Virus record (IMG/VR): IMGVR_UViG_3300009104_000006
Span: 38,094 to 102,093 of that record
Source of the DNA: a virus
Strand: one strand, 5' to 3'
Length of the DNA: 64,000 nt
In this document: positions 37,901 through 43,099 of the stretch, piece by piece
Position numbering within the stretch: position 1 is the stretch's first letter
Layout of the letters: every line of letters starts with the position of its first letter
Made by a program: the position numbers and the translations under genes
The notes under the pieces: model-generated
What the model was told of the DNA's origin: nothing
The model's input: only the letters and a program-made list of their open reading frames with translations
The model's database searches: none

Positions 37901-39486
37901 TGAGTATCATCATACATAATGTCGATTATATCTGCCGAGCCATCTATCTGTTGGTCGATTATCTCATCGTTGGCTCTTGGGAGTATTCTGAGGAACTCAT
38001 GCCCATCAACATGGTTTAACGTGTGTCTTCCACTATGTCCGATTTGAAATGCAGCATCTAATGAAGTGGGCCACACAACTGCATAGGGATTATCGGGGTC
38101 GGAAGTAGTAGTAGCCATTCGACTCGAATACACGAAGCCATGAGACTCGAATACCCCCTCATCTATCACCATCTGCCCCGTTCTATCCACCATCTGAGAA
38201 GAGAAGTGAGGAGGTTGATACGGCTTTCCAGTCCCGCTGTCTATCAATAAGTCTGCACCTATGACTACGAAATGATTGTCTACATCGGTGCTACGGGATG
38301 TATGAAGCACTCCTCTAATACCGCTTGTTGAATTACCATAATCGAGATGAATACTGGAAACAAGACAAGTATTAGTGTCTACATTGATATTATGAAGTCT
38401 GAGTCTCTCTGGAGGAGTTTGATTAGGTATCTTAGTATTCGGATTGATGCTACCCGGATTAACGAGTATATTGTATGGAACATGAGGAATCTTTCGCATG
38501 GTTGTTCCAGAAGAAGTGCTCTGCGTAATCTCATAATCTCCATTGCTATATGGGGAGGACGTGAAATCATAATTACCGCTAACTGTAGATAGCCCCGTTA
38601 ATTTCTTCGCAAGCGCCGTCGCTTCTGCATCAGAGAGAGTAATTTGCGAGATAGTAACAGACTGCCCTCCAACTTGAGTGCTATTCGTTGCTATATTGGT
38701 GATATTGTATATTCCCTCAATGGGACTAATCGGCTCCTCGAAACGATAGAGAAGTTGAGTGCTACCGTCTGGTAATGGAGTATTACCAGTAATATGAGTA
38801 TTCTTCAGTCCTCCATTCAGATGCACGGCTTCGATAACGCCTCTAAACTGGCCGCCCTTACCACCTACATACACATGAGCATTAGACTTAGCCAAAGTAA
38901 AATTGGTATCCTTAATGTTTTTACTGACTACAATCGACCCATTCACATACAACTCTATCGCCGTCGGTTTAACTGCTGCAACTACGTGAAGTAGAGGCCT
39001 GTGGTTACGATTTAGGTCAGTAGCATCGTCATAGGTTAAACCTGTGAATCTGTTATATGAATCATGAATCCCACCATATGAAGAAGATGGATAAACAGTG
39101 CCCTCATATCTGGTGCTCTGCTTAGTAGCGGTGCTAAGTTGAAATCTTTGAGTGCTCACACCATCCTTGAGAAAGACCTCGAATACTGCAGGGCCGGGAG
39201 TATCTACATTGCCTACGGTGAGTTTGAACTGTCCTTCCTTTTCTATCACAGTGCCGCCACAATCTGGCATTATCCAAGCCTCGATGACGAAATAATTGGA
39301 GAACTTACCAGATGAAGGAGTTAGTGCACGATGACCGTGTGGTGATTCATCGAGGATATTTCTTACATCACTCGCACCATCAAGCGTCTTATGACCAAGC
39401 GCAGTAAACTGCCCTTCTGGAATAATGATACTATCGCTCACGCCATCAAAGAAGAACGCATGATTGGAGCGGCCTATTACTGTCAT
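22939..39486 (-). CDS. Giant 5515-residue tail-tip protein with LamG-like domain
   Basis: A single uninterrupted frame of 16.5 kb, about a quarter of the window, between the tail-tip protein and hub genes and coupled to both by ATGA. Residues about 65-220 resemble a LamG/concanavalin-like sandwich: FVIEAWIMPD, HVVAAVKPTAIELYVNGSIVV, HVYVGGKGGQFRGVIEAVHLNG. Another similar segment lies at about 4300-4400 (GGAFTLMFETGLKYDGYGILA). Most of the rest is Asn/Gly/Thr/Tyr/His-rich beta-type sequence without obvious tandem repeats and without a clear signal or membrane segment. No HExxH or lysozyme motif was found by eye. The C terminus is charged (RRRQEEDTDDEMKRMDF). It likely forms the tail tip or a central fibre and may bind sugars. 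The frame itself is certain; domain calls are tentative. Confidence 0.75.
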   Translation of the reverse strand: MTVIGRSNHAFFFDGVSDSIIIPEGQFTALGHKTLDGASDVRNILDESPHGHRALTPSSGKFSNYFVIEAWIMPDCGGTVIEKEGQFKLTVGNVDTPGPAVFEVFLKDGVSTQRFQLSTATKQSTRYEGTVYPSSSYGGIHDSYNRFTGLTYDDATDLNRNHRPLLHVVAAVKPTAIELYVNGSIVVSKNIKDTNFTLAKSNAHVYVGGKGGQFRGVIEAVHLNGGLKNTHITGNTPLPDGSTQLLYRFEEPISPIEGIYNITNIATNSTQVGGQSVTISQITLSDAEATALAKKLTGLSTVSGNYDFTSSPYSNGDYEITQSTSSGTTMRKIPHVPYNILVNPGSINPNTKIPNQTPPERLRLHNINVDTNTCLVSSIHLDYGNSTSGIRGVLHTSRSTDVDNHFVVIGADLLIDSGTGKPYQPPHFSSQMVDRTGQMVIDEGVFESHGFVYSSRMATTTSDPDNPYAVVWPTSLDAAFQIGHSGRHTLNHVDGHEFLRILPRANDEIIDQQIDGSADIIDIMYDDTQKGVDKQISVNSRVDVYRETGNFKINDVVNSSTVTAAFNSYHNTSSPPAGKKKLIAIGGPNFDFTPFMLKGPVPAWKGTFNDETRKFHLRPSKESRVALLHVPQLSSTNVKFAPYVEIHYNAIDLTGASMSGTTQPLLMVEKTVPASDVATGGGSYIYDAIINAIGSGKTLYSPGGYIDIAAIAELSMNSLAMPHSMIGDVSEGYSADDELDEALTPVNYTPRADADSIQNSPPKVIVESVSSTGTHESVFNRIALNKIGQKVNLTDKGLYSRVEPHTTVDSPSAGEFDTATASSSTPIHEVFDIIDNIEIVDSATSDMRIIIQPSDRRRTNQLTNVKSLVSTSDDANTVSLMYLMSRARVRSIEETEGEGQNFTTIRCIGLSEAATSRSINEVGRGSPDSHIVKEIEPNSPVVTVTLGGPGQGAMDTKPTNQPSILAHEPYSSRRAFAAMAHKLVANFSSGADVLHVKAINNESADMQSWGTYGFPRYGRVYLADGSSGKYDSKNGTTFTFSSGTLGSGDFVSSSGVEYTSMARLLNATGFLKGVTSGTPTLEGIFTVYNEPDFGEQSRIENGSTVNDRMFQSMSDVSHDYQLGTQYASTRALAEIPFFSHQFFDSGVGPDNGFKIHIDATHTAHTWNPSPVGRRLKDVMPADREAQSAYSHALANREYINSTFITKWDASNKRLYVNDINVFPDATTSTGIYRGVTTAYRYRKVWLGNGEWAWYSGVNTGNKYLTIVDAEYGHTSNFLDSLDVGTPVFAGGIGFDDTLSPLASDEFTPSSDFEGRSEYYYDAASVKTQGGNVDYGLRQYASAVEFKAGPESNPHAEKIQSGRAVVTPLTVSSVISLTGSSKAIVLTFSDEDFKKLPNLGYDTLGTSSLGDLRYDMQYTLESGYIHSYQYHGNIKTLATANPENSITLVYHAYTKLGQSYPTASDLVGKQLTLARRGREVFGSYITSLLSEGSLAYDEAKSNLMIDENIAITAYSSTARALVEITNPTGMSVNDLHGLNVKKGDIIYYYINDTTDTLRRIGEVTSVTEPLANDKQTINLSGNTNDIPSNAKLAVWIGDYEDKDAILNTSWLNPYASGGLRNGDTVWANMSYNNPHAVEGLFAKSRGVLNEAQVWKEFNGGKGDLDTTNPRDSIPLENFLIGNTCLETARNYAQHVNRTVEENYKALGLTAAQAPTVAYVDPYLAEDGHARVLLYDTAHDREFVAFQDIHMQVQSSAQAAEIGWPKEVVEDGGTSRSRLDKVTATYNGSGPSPWTTQIDVANGFLSQNPYIRSTQQSKFIESAYAHDLANRHTLDLLESSTYANLTLPDDGRKIAGARLYGKAHGHHVHTGYSFGGTVSGLSVDNSVTPRTNDSVALYKVADGYHSFTRIPVDSFDTFTNELVRLRNGTTNCSFRDPSTFFDTPDGTRVIPAFLCLKGIRSTTLDLSSHEESRLQHLPQWKDMDFVRRLTIDCGEVAQKDGVVNTEAAAQEIVRLINQHAALNARYTDGSAHDPAPFWHTDNNDRGTHMGYIRAHIGREVQDLNGDTGYTVVIHSTVPGATGRNFCTWLDNSTGQHPYQPQFLIGHGGRWRNFWALPEEGEGENMHPAPLPLNKHGRPFTPITTLQQYITAEESGEEVRSVAEFEEDSVLRAVSDTVSGKNHNTINNESFSLKGSSSTLVKGLRVGSRATSRINFGGLVASGVPGWAPDAGIWGFGKIGDTKFNKRYGSSSVTSYSSHVPTVDKLSDAIGSGQLYGFRLKDNVGSESGLRFVYRKMGDSFANENTTLPSTIEEEVCVFFDDRDVAQGGFTVGNHMHGTGDATGRMDFGSVSETLGSWKGARWRGVHAPSIAAYVGTAVSGTKMTITFPAPFDAAFSDDKLGYLGFPRENGLIQISDIDGDGDADVGLTLSYTRRDGNVFYGITGLPSWTDTNYLITPVLNWTTLVTDELMAAVTAAAINAGREVNTEDGHIFDCTEMYAADGRTFGEWGVSENAVRIRAYNTQKPVIPLNEAFSASLHRDFGIQAAHLEFGEIEKVTRPTGTADWAFGTSRAVTDALIDDSRGIDCGYIPYTLLQIRSIARGPHANTATPNLVDSKNTPVNINEWRENLKGIRYTRSSGDHILPHIDTPHSVLNMGWASFTQMEVDNANGYPIGWTGAIAIDAGNANSVAIGDILATTDGRVIGEVTATGGTSSFTIGGGIQTNLADATVVNKRLTGSAGGVDWLLSATLGAAMFHFMIPAGNDSGNIPSFGEKKRVWLNEKDSLFAESKRGATSSTVLSWDIENAEGNITRDAPYWNNLLSLSNNRDFDGLRSIGSVFSEPVVYFRGGKSSSDHSVPLYFGGGFSGVTLDVNDGTNNDYSTFYTHPYANGPTGVAGIQNANEISTSFAMMDCNAMFAFFPGAALCNQHRGSINPPAFNRDNILSPDLGRGGSLYASTGEIKAKPVPLVLRFTHPTARYEDHVDGIDTDNKTTYIIFGPGQAFPFTQEVADAASGHNTLEPFSGRIIYTGNSWASVPSLGGSNNKFPNSIVNDQGKYRPHSKTYYNATAGFHWKAMVNWETPAGYCWKNSANSGSAGLFQRPEHGRMYGQLLNDDSIHNAEDFEQVHPKMHVPLIGYGITMGADTVFHMDGGFHAGGSWLDNQFTFNPVHPKKNTRITGGNSSSTWTRDNQIHPTAFRVAGPLMATIQDYIGSSTDFSIGNTKNEYILIDGTRCQNGEELATVVGAAINAFPGAGALKSMGGTHMPSMGNAMRQDRYGWVDLGTVGSYNHSTYPQYVESAANASQTLLEQIPASGWLRVNTDDDSEGDSVDPGWAVYHSRDVIASGGNWKVRFHLAPNAIRGQTVFEYDTTWANHKASNANSNPTTLSGNLYVWSKAGIMQFNNEDVSARDHMTQVHFSGIVDAIDRTRPVGVAGWHGERYSYLNSLKISTSVTKNDSTTTATGYAAGLGAYHSMLGFSPYGSAGSVMSTYGTVPVVAPMRHSPESTPTINGAGDNLDTYITKASLYTNYTLDANGRTPANGQGYFKDTDTTDNSNQWAKPTNYEISTTLPKELSLPQGLYSNAFLVVSYNSESSLIAKFDRDAITATGDWLHVKGEGTDPIHYAGTTLWDERFHGQDRFIAPANAGPNVEALIVDHGEQHNDSTTVPTIANAFADNSSDAPFNGDVGTYFHGAVSDDLNLKNATPGRAKTGDLLFDLDYSVGSVLLESGDAERNVSANHQDMDGTGYSYTVSGNYPNEYWMGDVNAFDMYKNSAAKNFSVEHIVWKRMDGGNLSLPTINARGLGAVPWMTRVKNNTAYTTGEKLYGNVRFTFETTNSAMLPVLQAQELAHPELLRKHPYKVGNVLTIPNEEIQFQSITVTDDAGQIHKIEGGSPLGTIIRGFRTPENRGVKGNGPALANSGKTPNLKVQLPNPDSIPGNIVVRSGFDPLQAYQNETMGTGGMIHPDLGADTIGHLFDNSVAGPRKGPTYEDHNWERIDPITFDSEVGAWVNNEPLHTSYELHDRTLFFHVCKMGHSHTHRYPTIYSHTNGVVNDSVSVTQTLGANNWNAETGVLTIDGALNTEVFNAGFGTKEAKDGRKFLRVYNPITDEGVVCSYLAENDTTMEIVGDVDFTAFMAENTTTALKVVPSYYIPGGSTRFFASRRLRDHAEVSGNSPDMAHTRYFASDTIAYNAYSKPKMTPMPYPRMGHHFITPTMPMLPGHWAHPAYQSLYNRHLADYNMSVGFTDSARFNEHATAINKKSGINNSMVTQYGGTESTSLQDNTHPMDAEINFSGINAAPSGPSDIHGGAFTLMFETGLKYDGYGILASAGSLAGAVNKAGGHSIVLEAAANYTLARHFPDPAEVGAYQIIIQPNLFNNQLVGFHNNSTTELTSQQVNTVIGINESTAKGGLTLVLAKATQADVRGCEVFINEAMLDVNPDFGSQFTNIPPLMLHNAHGIQMTESPAFTRRGFPYSTMFSDSSPGHTLHIPWWSILHKNGVPASNFRKLSQYAPDDYFMYSRNGFGSIGNQQTINGYTSTYLDIYSKLRQIVSLNPKCIVESFNTGGTITVDNANLFPLTSHYAQEIEYTAKNGDIYSKPYTKRSGNDAANVNVPNTIYLAAKSGSDNFWDNIYDGAELRLSHSYNTLSASKLLTDRKKSVFANILPDIVNGNRDTYSSYTPDAFLCMWHPNLGRPNTYFSDSRTTWGSVAVDKASYNSIPEHFETIHYHDFTHAMSAGPFDFLIMTPNISKTGETVAATTGTDHQAGGTDVMLSGFWPCGSRGGPHVSKLDLFSFASASWNVHNHSDGNPNFTSSDLREWVDSDDDGSYSVSSGITTAAMGSSRRKPYGYRNAIRQACNRPTYGLSPTRAVYETNPTGSGIKTLDYDAGPLVQTETATWTYAGGSGLSNATHPTTYVGIMERQTNFTGMLAQDQADWQVRYSDGRRMTRPFGTPVRTLTNNAGTQRDWWGDEVAMDKTSLSEASQYYLVDWWGNERGEDVRRAPVRGFGIRPAWDCGDAYENDRRNSRSPYRRIWNNAKPIFNMKGVANLSNGNVSVTTTIPRFGGTNNDVNLHATNTGHDLVDVFAPTHSMRVGDMGNGRGVRYPTRFNEDVLTELSAPIHKTGVVLSHNTAEPLFGDGLLRPRNAILQADEVKRGISAKLAIDSNGLLKPEAVASDRIEEFVGVSPHKDAISRTSPRIGIDAEVTEGIEQNHIAINTEAHSLHTDRNVGQRVVLHGGFQVGTNTIADVDYTGGAFGRQNNGSPVSAVHRYSHTNAFRPYGGSYVLDASNYAGLFDDTNWGVASLTGSNDTSNPYQDADDYTSKSVRNNEKDKNVKFLLRPIRTLDSKHTEVYRIHNSIVTGTPQYDQNYLFASSGGKYGLFTYEVSNGRAATGNLASGRSLPDGNGPYLPVFVFDPTGAFTAPTSFGPKLPGTEVSGFDKESLNSTVSRLVISDNTLQHHRSDAPRRRQEEDTDDEMKRMDFSVKPRFSQALHSKGHKGDISFSITDHSGDGA

Positions 39487-40658
39487 AGCAATCCATCAAT
39501 GGGGGCAAATATCATGTTGAACGAGTATACTGTCTCTCCGGCATCATACATGATGTCTAATTTTTGCACAGCGCCTTGAATGCCCGTATGTTGGTCACTC
39601 TGACTAAACGTAACACTTGCAGAATGGTCATTACCCTCAGAGGTCTTATCTGGGCCTGTTACTCCAAACCAACCAGTGGGCATGAAAAAGTTCCTTGCAG
39701 TATACAATTCCCCATCCTCCGCTTTGATGGTTGAGTTGTAAGGTATCTGTAATCCGGTGATATAATCTGCCTCTTTCCCAGAATTATCTATTGTTGCTAA
39801 ACCAACCCCTGCTACAGCAGCCCCTGCTGCTATACCAAGCCCACCTGTGGCAATTGCGATTGCCGCACCTCCTGCCACCATACCTAAACCCAAGAGGGCT
39901 CTACCAGCCTGCGTTACGCTATTATTGAGTATTCCATAGAGGTCCATGGCCTTATCGCCTGCTGACTTTTTCTTACCCAAAGACCCACCTGAGAAAGTGT
40001 TGATATCTGGGCTGTAGAAATTAGATGTGCCGCCATCGAAGAGAAATCTGGGCGTGCCATTATTGGAAACTGCTCCTTTCGCTACCATAGATATGGAAAC
40101 GCCCCAATTATCTTCAACACCAACAGAGTCTGCAGTCTGCACAACCGTGCTCGATAAAGCAGCCGAGAACCTATCATTGATACAAGTATTAACAGCGCTG
40201 GCGAGATTGCCAACAACGGTGCTATCTGCCTCAGAGAGGTTGATTAGAACATCGTCATTACCTGAATTATGCCTTGCGACACCAGAACCCGTCGAAGTGA
40301 AAGTGATGTATCTCTTAGTGCCAGAAAGGTCGGTTATCTCTAACTTCTGGCCTAATAGAGCAGTGAGATTGGTGCTTGTCGTAAATGCACTACCACTATA
40401 CGCACCGCTGCCTTTTGCGAAGTTAATCACGGCCGACGCTGCCGTGCTTGCTCCAGCACTCCTATCGTCGGCTATTATGCCTCTGATGTTTATCATCGCT
40501 TGGTTCACGTTAAGGTCGAATCCTATACGCTTGCTACCAGTGAAAGGAATGGCAGACCCGCCTACCTTTCTTGTTGTAGTTAGGACCATCTCTTGAGCAT
40601 CTAACTCGATGAGATTACCATTCTCTTGAACAAGTCTAATGGGAGTAGCAGAAGGCAT
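39483..40658 (-). CDS. Distal tail/tail-tip protein with hydrophobic Gly/Ala hairpin
   Basis: 391 residues. N-terminal part is beta-rich (LIELDAQEMVLTTTRK, KRIGFDLNVNQAMINIRGI). About residues 249-290 form a long hydrophobic stretch, ALLGLGMVAGGAAIAIATG then GLGIAAGAAVAGVGLATID, able to form a helical hairpin in a membrane. The C-terminal part resumes beta structure (GVTGPDKTSEGNDHSASVTF). Position right after the tape measure is that of distal tail proteins. The hydrophobic segment is unusual for such a protein and suggests membrane contact at DNA entry. Coupled to both neighbours. Confidence 0.6.
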   Translation of the reverse strand: MPSATPIRLVQENGNLIELDAQEMVLTTTRKVGGSAIPFTGSKRIGFDLNVNQAMINIRGIIADDRSAGASTAASAVINFAKGSGAYSGSAFTTSTNLTALLGQKLEITDLSGTKRYITFTSTGSGVARHNSGNDDVLINLSEADSTVVGNLASAVNTCINDRFSAALSSTVVQTADSVGVEDNWGVSISMVAKGAVSNNGTPRFLFDGGTSNFYSPDINTFSGGSLGKKKSAGDKAMDLYGILNNSVTQAGRALLGLGMVAGGAAIAIATGGLGIAAGAAVAGVGLATIDNSGKEADYITGLQIPYNSTIKAEDGELYTARNFFMPTGWFGVTGPDKTSEGNDHSASVTFSQSDQHTGIQGAVQKLDIMYDAGETVYSFNMIFAPIDGLL

Positions 40659-41572
40659 TACGCATACCTACCACGTTGCCTCACACCGCCCATGCTTCTT
40701 GCGAGTTCCTCTTGAATTAAGTCACCCATTTCACGTGCCATTGCTCTCTTATCTGAGCGGTCTGTTACACCACTCACATCTATTGTGATATTGAATGTTT
40801 GAACGACCCCGCCTTGGACGGATGTGCCTACTGTGGTGCTCCCGCCACCGCCACCGCCGGTAACGAGATTTTTTGCTCCACCCACTATTGATTTACCAAA
40901 ATTGAAGACCTTACCCAATGAGCCACCTATGATATCCTTAGCCGCATTCAATATGCTCAATAACCCATCAATGATAGCGCCCACTCCATCTTTGAGGAAC
41001 GAGAATACCGGACCAAGCGTCTTATCATAAACGCTCTTCATCACGCCCATTACTCTACTCCATGCAGAAGCAAGAGCGTCGAATACCCCTCCGACAATGC
41101 TCTTCATACCTCCCCAGATAGGGGTGATTACCTTGCCCCATACGGCGGAAAGACGGCCAACTAAGATATCCCAGATATTCTTGATATTATCAATGGCTTT
41201 CCCCCACCGTAATGTCATGAGATTGAACGCGAACCCAAACATATTCTTGAAAACTCCCCATATCGGAACTAAGATTTCATTCCAAACCCCTTTCATGAGT
41301 TTGACGAGCCCTCTCCAAAGAGTTCCGATGAGTTTGAACACAGGAGCAACAAGATTCTTGAATCCCTCCCAAATGGGAGCGAGATGCTCGTTCCAAAACT
41401 CCTTAATCTTGGTGAATGCCTTGATTGCTACTCCTTTTACAGCAGAGAAGATGCCCTTTAGTGCACCACCGATACCCGATGCAATACCTCCAAGCCCACT
41501 CATAGCACTGCCTATCCCACTAAGGGAACTCGATACTGCAGAAAGTGAGTTTAGTAATGCACCCAGCGCCAT
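40658..41572 (-). CDS. Tail tape measure protein (short)
   Basis: 304 residues. The N terminus is a Ser/Gly/Leu amphipathic stretch (LNSLSAVSSSLSGIGSAMS). The middle has about six repeats containing Trp and the phrase P-I/V-W or similar (HLAPIWEGFKNLVAP, ILVPIWGVFKNMFG, VITPIWGGMKSIVGG), the usual look of tape measure proteins. It ends with a Gly-rich linker and a charged C terminus. Order tail tube, chaperones (with frameshift), tape measure matches siphovirus tail modules. By the usual 0.15 nm per residue it would give a tail of only about 45 nm. Confidence 0.82.
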   Translation of the reverse strand: MALGALLNSLSAVSSSLSGIGSAMSGLGGIASGIGGALKGIFSAVKGVAIKAFTKIKEFWNEHLAPIWEGFKNLVAPVFKLIGTLWRGLVKLMKGVWNEILVPIWGVFKNMFGFAFNLMTLRWGKAIDNIKNIWDILVGRLSAVWGKVITPIWGGMKSIVGGVFDALASAWSRVMGVMKSVYDKTLGPVFSFLKDGVGAIIDGLLSILNAAKDIIGGSLGKVFNFGKSIVGGAKNLVTGGGGGGSTTVGTSVQGGVVQTFNITIDVSGVTDRSDKRAMAREMGDLIQEELARSMGGVRQRGRYA

Positions 41573-41865
41573 CAGATATCCTCTCCATCTAAGAACGAAT
41601 AATCAAGAGTCACTGTTTCATTTCCAGTGGAGTCTTGCATATGCTGCCTTTTCCTTTCCTTGTCTTCTTCATCGTTGATTGCGAGCGCCCAAGCAAGGGA
41701 CTGGGTGAAAATCTCCTTATCCATCTGATATACCTCTGTCAGCGATATGCTGTAATGTTTCGCCACGATATAGGCGAACAACTGAGCCTGCAGTCCAAAA
41801 TCTTCGGCAGATTCTATCTTCCGTTTCTTAAGGAACTGCTGAACTCTCAATTGTTCGCGTTCGTA
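41572..41865 (-). CDS. Tail assembly chaperone, second frame (gpT-like, by -1 frameshift)
   Basis: The frame is open from the slip site at 41865 (continuing Tyr-Glu-Arg-Glu-Gln-Leu-Arg) to 41572 and yields 97 residues, rich in helices (QQFLKKRKIESAEDF, LQAQLFAYIVAKHYSIS). The only candidate start of its own is a TTG at 41850 that overlaps the stop of the first frame, with no convincing Shine-Dalgarno. This fits expression as a fusion with the upstream frame, giving about 213 residues, as in lambda gpG-GT. It lies directly before the tape measure gene, the standard position. A separate protein from TTG remains possible. Confidence 0.7.
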   Translation of the reverse strand, partial: YEREQLRVQQFLKKRKIESAEDFGLQAQLFAYIVAKHYSISLTEVYQMDKEIFTQSLAWALAINDEEDKERKRQHMQDSTGNETVTLDYSFLDGEDI

Positions 41866-41871
41866 AAACCC
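41865..41871 (-). promoter_or_regulatory. Predicted -1 ribosomal frameshift heptamer G GGT TTT
   Basis: On the - strand the first frame reads ...GGG GGT TTT ACG, containing the slippery heptamer G GGT TTT in the correct phase (X XXY YYZ). Slipping back one base leads into the open second frame. It is ten codons before the first-frame stop. The lambda equivalent is G GGA AAG. No downstream structure was modelled. Confidence 0.7.
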
Positions 41872-42165
41872 CCCTGCATCACCTCTGCAAGTTCATCTGG
41901 CTTTGGTAATAGCGCGGCTAACTGCTGCCCTACGTATGCATTAACGTTGGCTAAGTCATCCGGTGAGAGTTCGGGGTTAGTTCTCAATACCCAATTAGTG
42001 AAGGCGTATTTCCAATAGCCTTCGAGGTCAAGTTTGACGTCGTCACCATCGACAAGAAAGAGGTTCTGGGCGGCTTTTTGAACGTCGAAAAACGAAATGT
42101 CACGCACCCACACCTCCATCTTTTCATCTGGATTATCGCGGTTTACGCCAATCTCATGTCTTCGT

Positions 42166-42878
<713 letters not shown>

Positions 42879-42882
<4 letters not shown>

Positions 42883-43094
42883 AGACATTCTAAGCAACTC
42901 CCAATCATACTCATAGCAGCAGAATCATCGGTGCCCCAATAGATTCCCTTACCACACTTTGGACAATGTGAATCAAACTCCAGTCCTTGCCAATCATATG
43001 GACCGCCGGGAGCCTTTTTGCCTTCTTCATCGTAGGTATTACCTGTGCCACTGGACTCTTTGAGAAAAATCCAAGCCTTGTTGAATGCTGTCAT
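42879..43094 (-). CDS. Small zinc-ribbon protein with AWxxLK N terminus
   Basis: 71 residues from the ATG at 43094; a GTG at 43103 overlapping the previous stop is possible. N terminus MTAFNKAWIFLKESSG carries the A-W-x2-L-K motif seen in another gene of the cluster. C-terminal CPKC...CLEC forms a zinc ribbon. The stop overlaps the next ATG. Function unknown; presumably a virion or assembly accessory. Confidence 0.6.
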
Positions 43095-43099
43095 AATAA

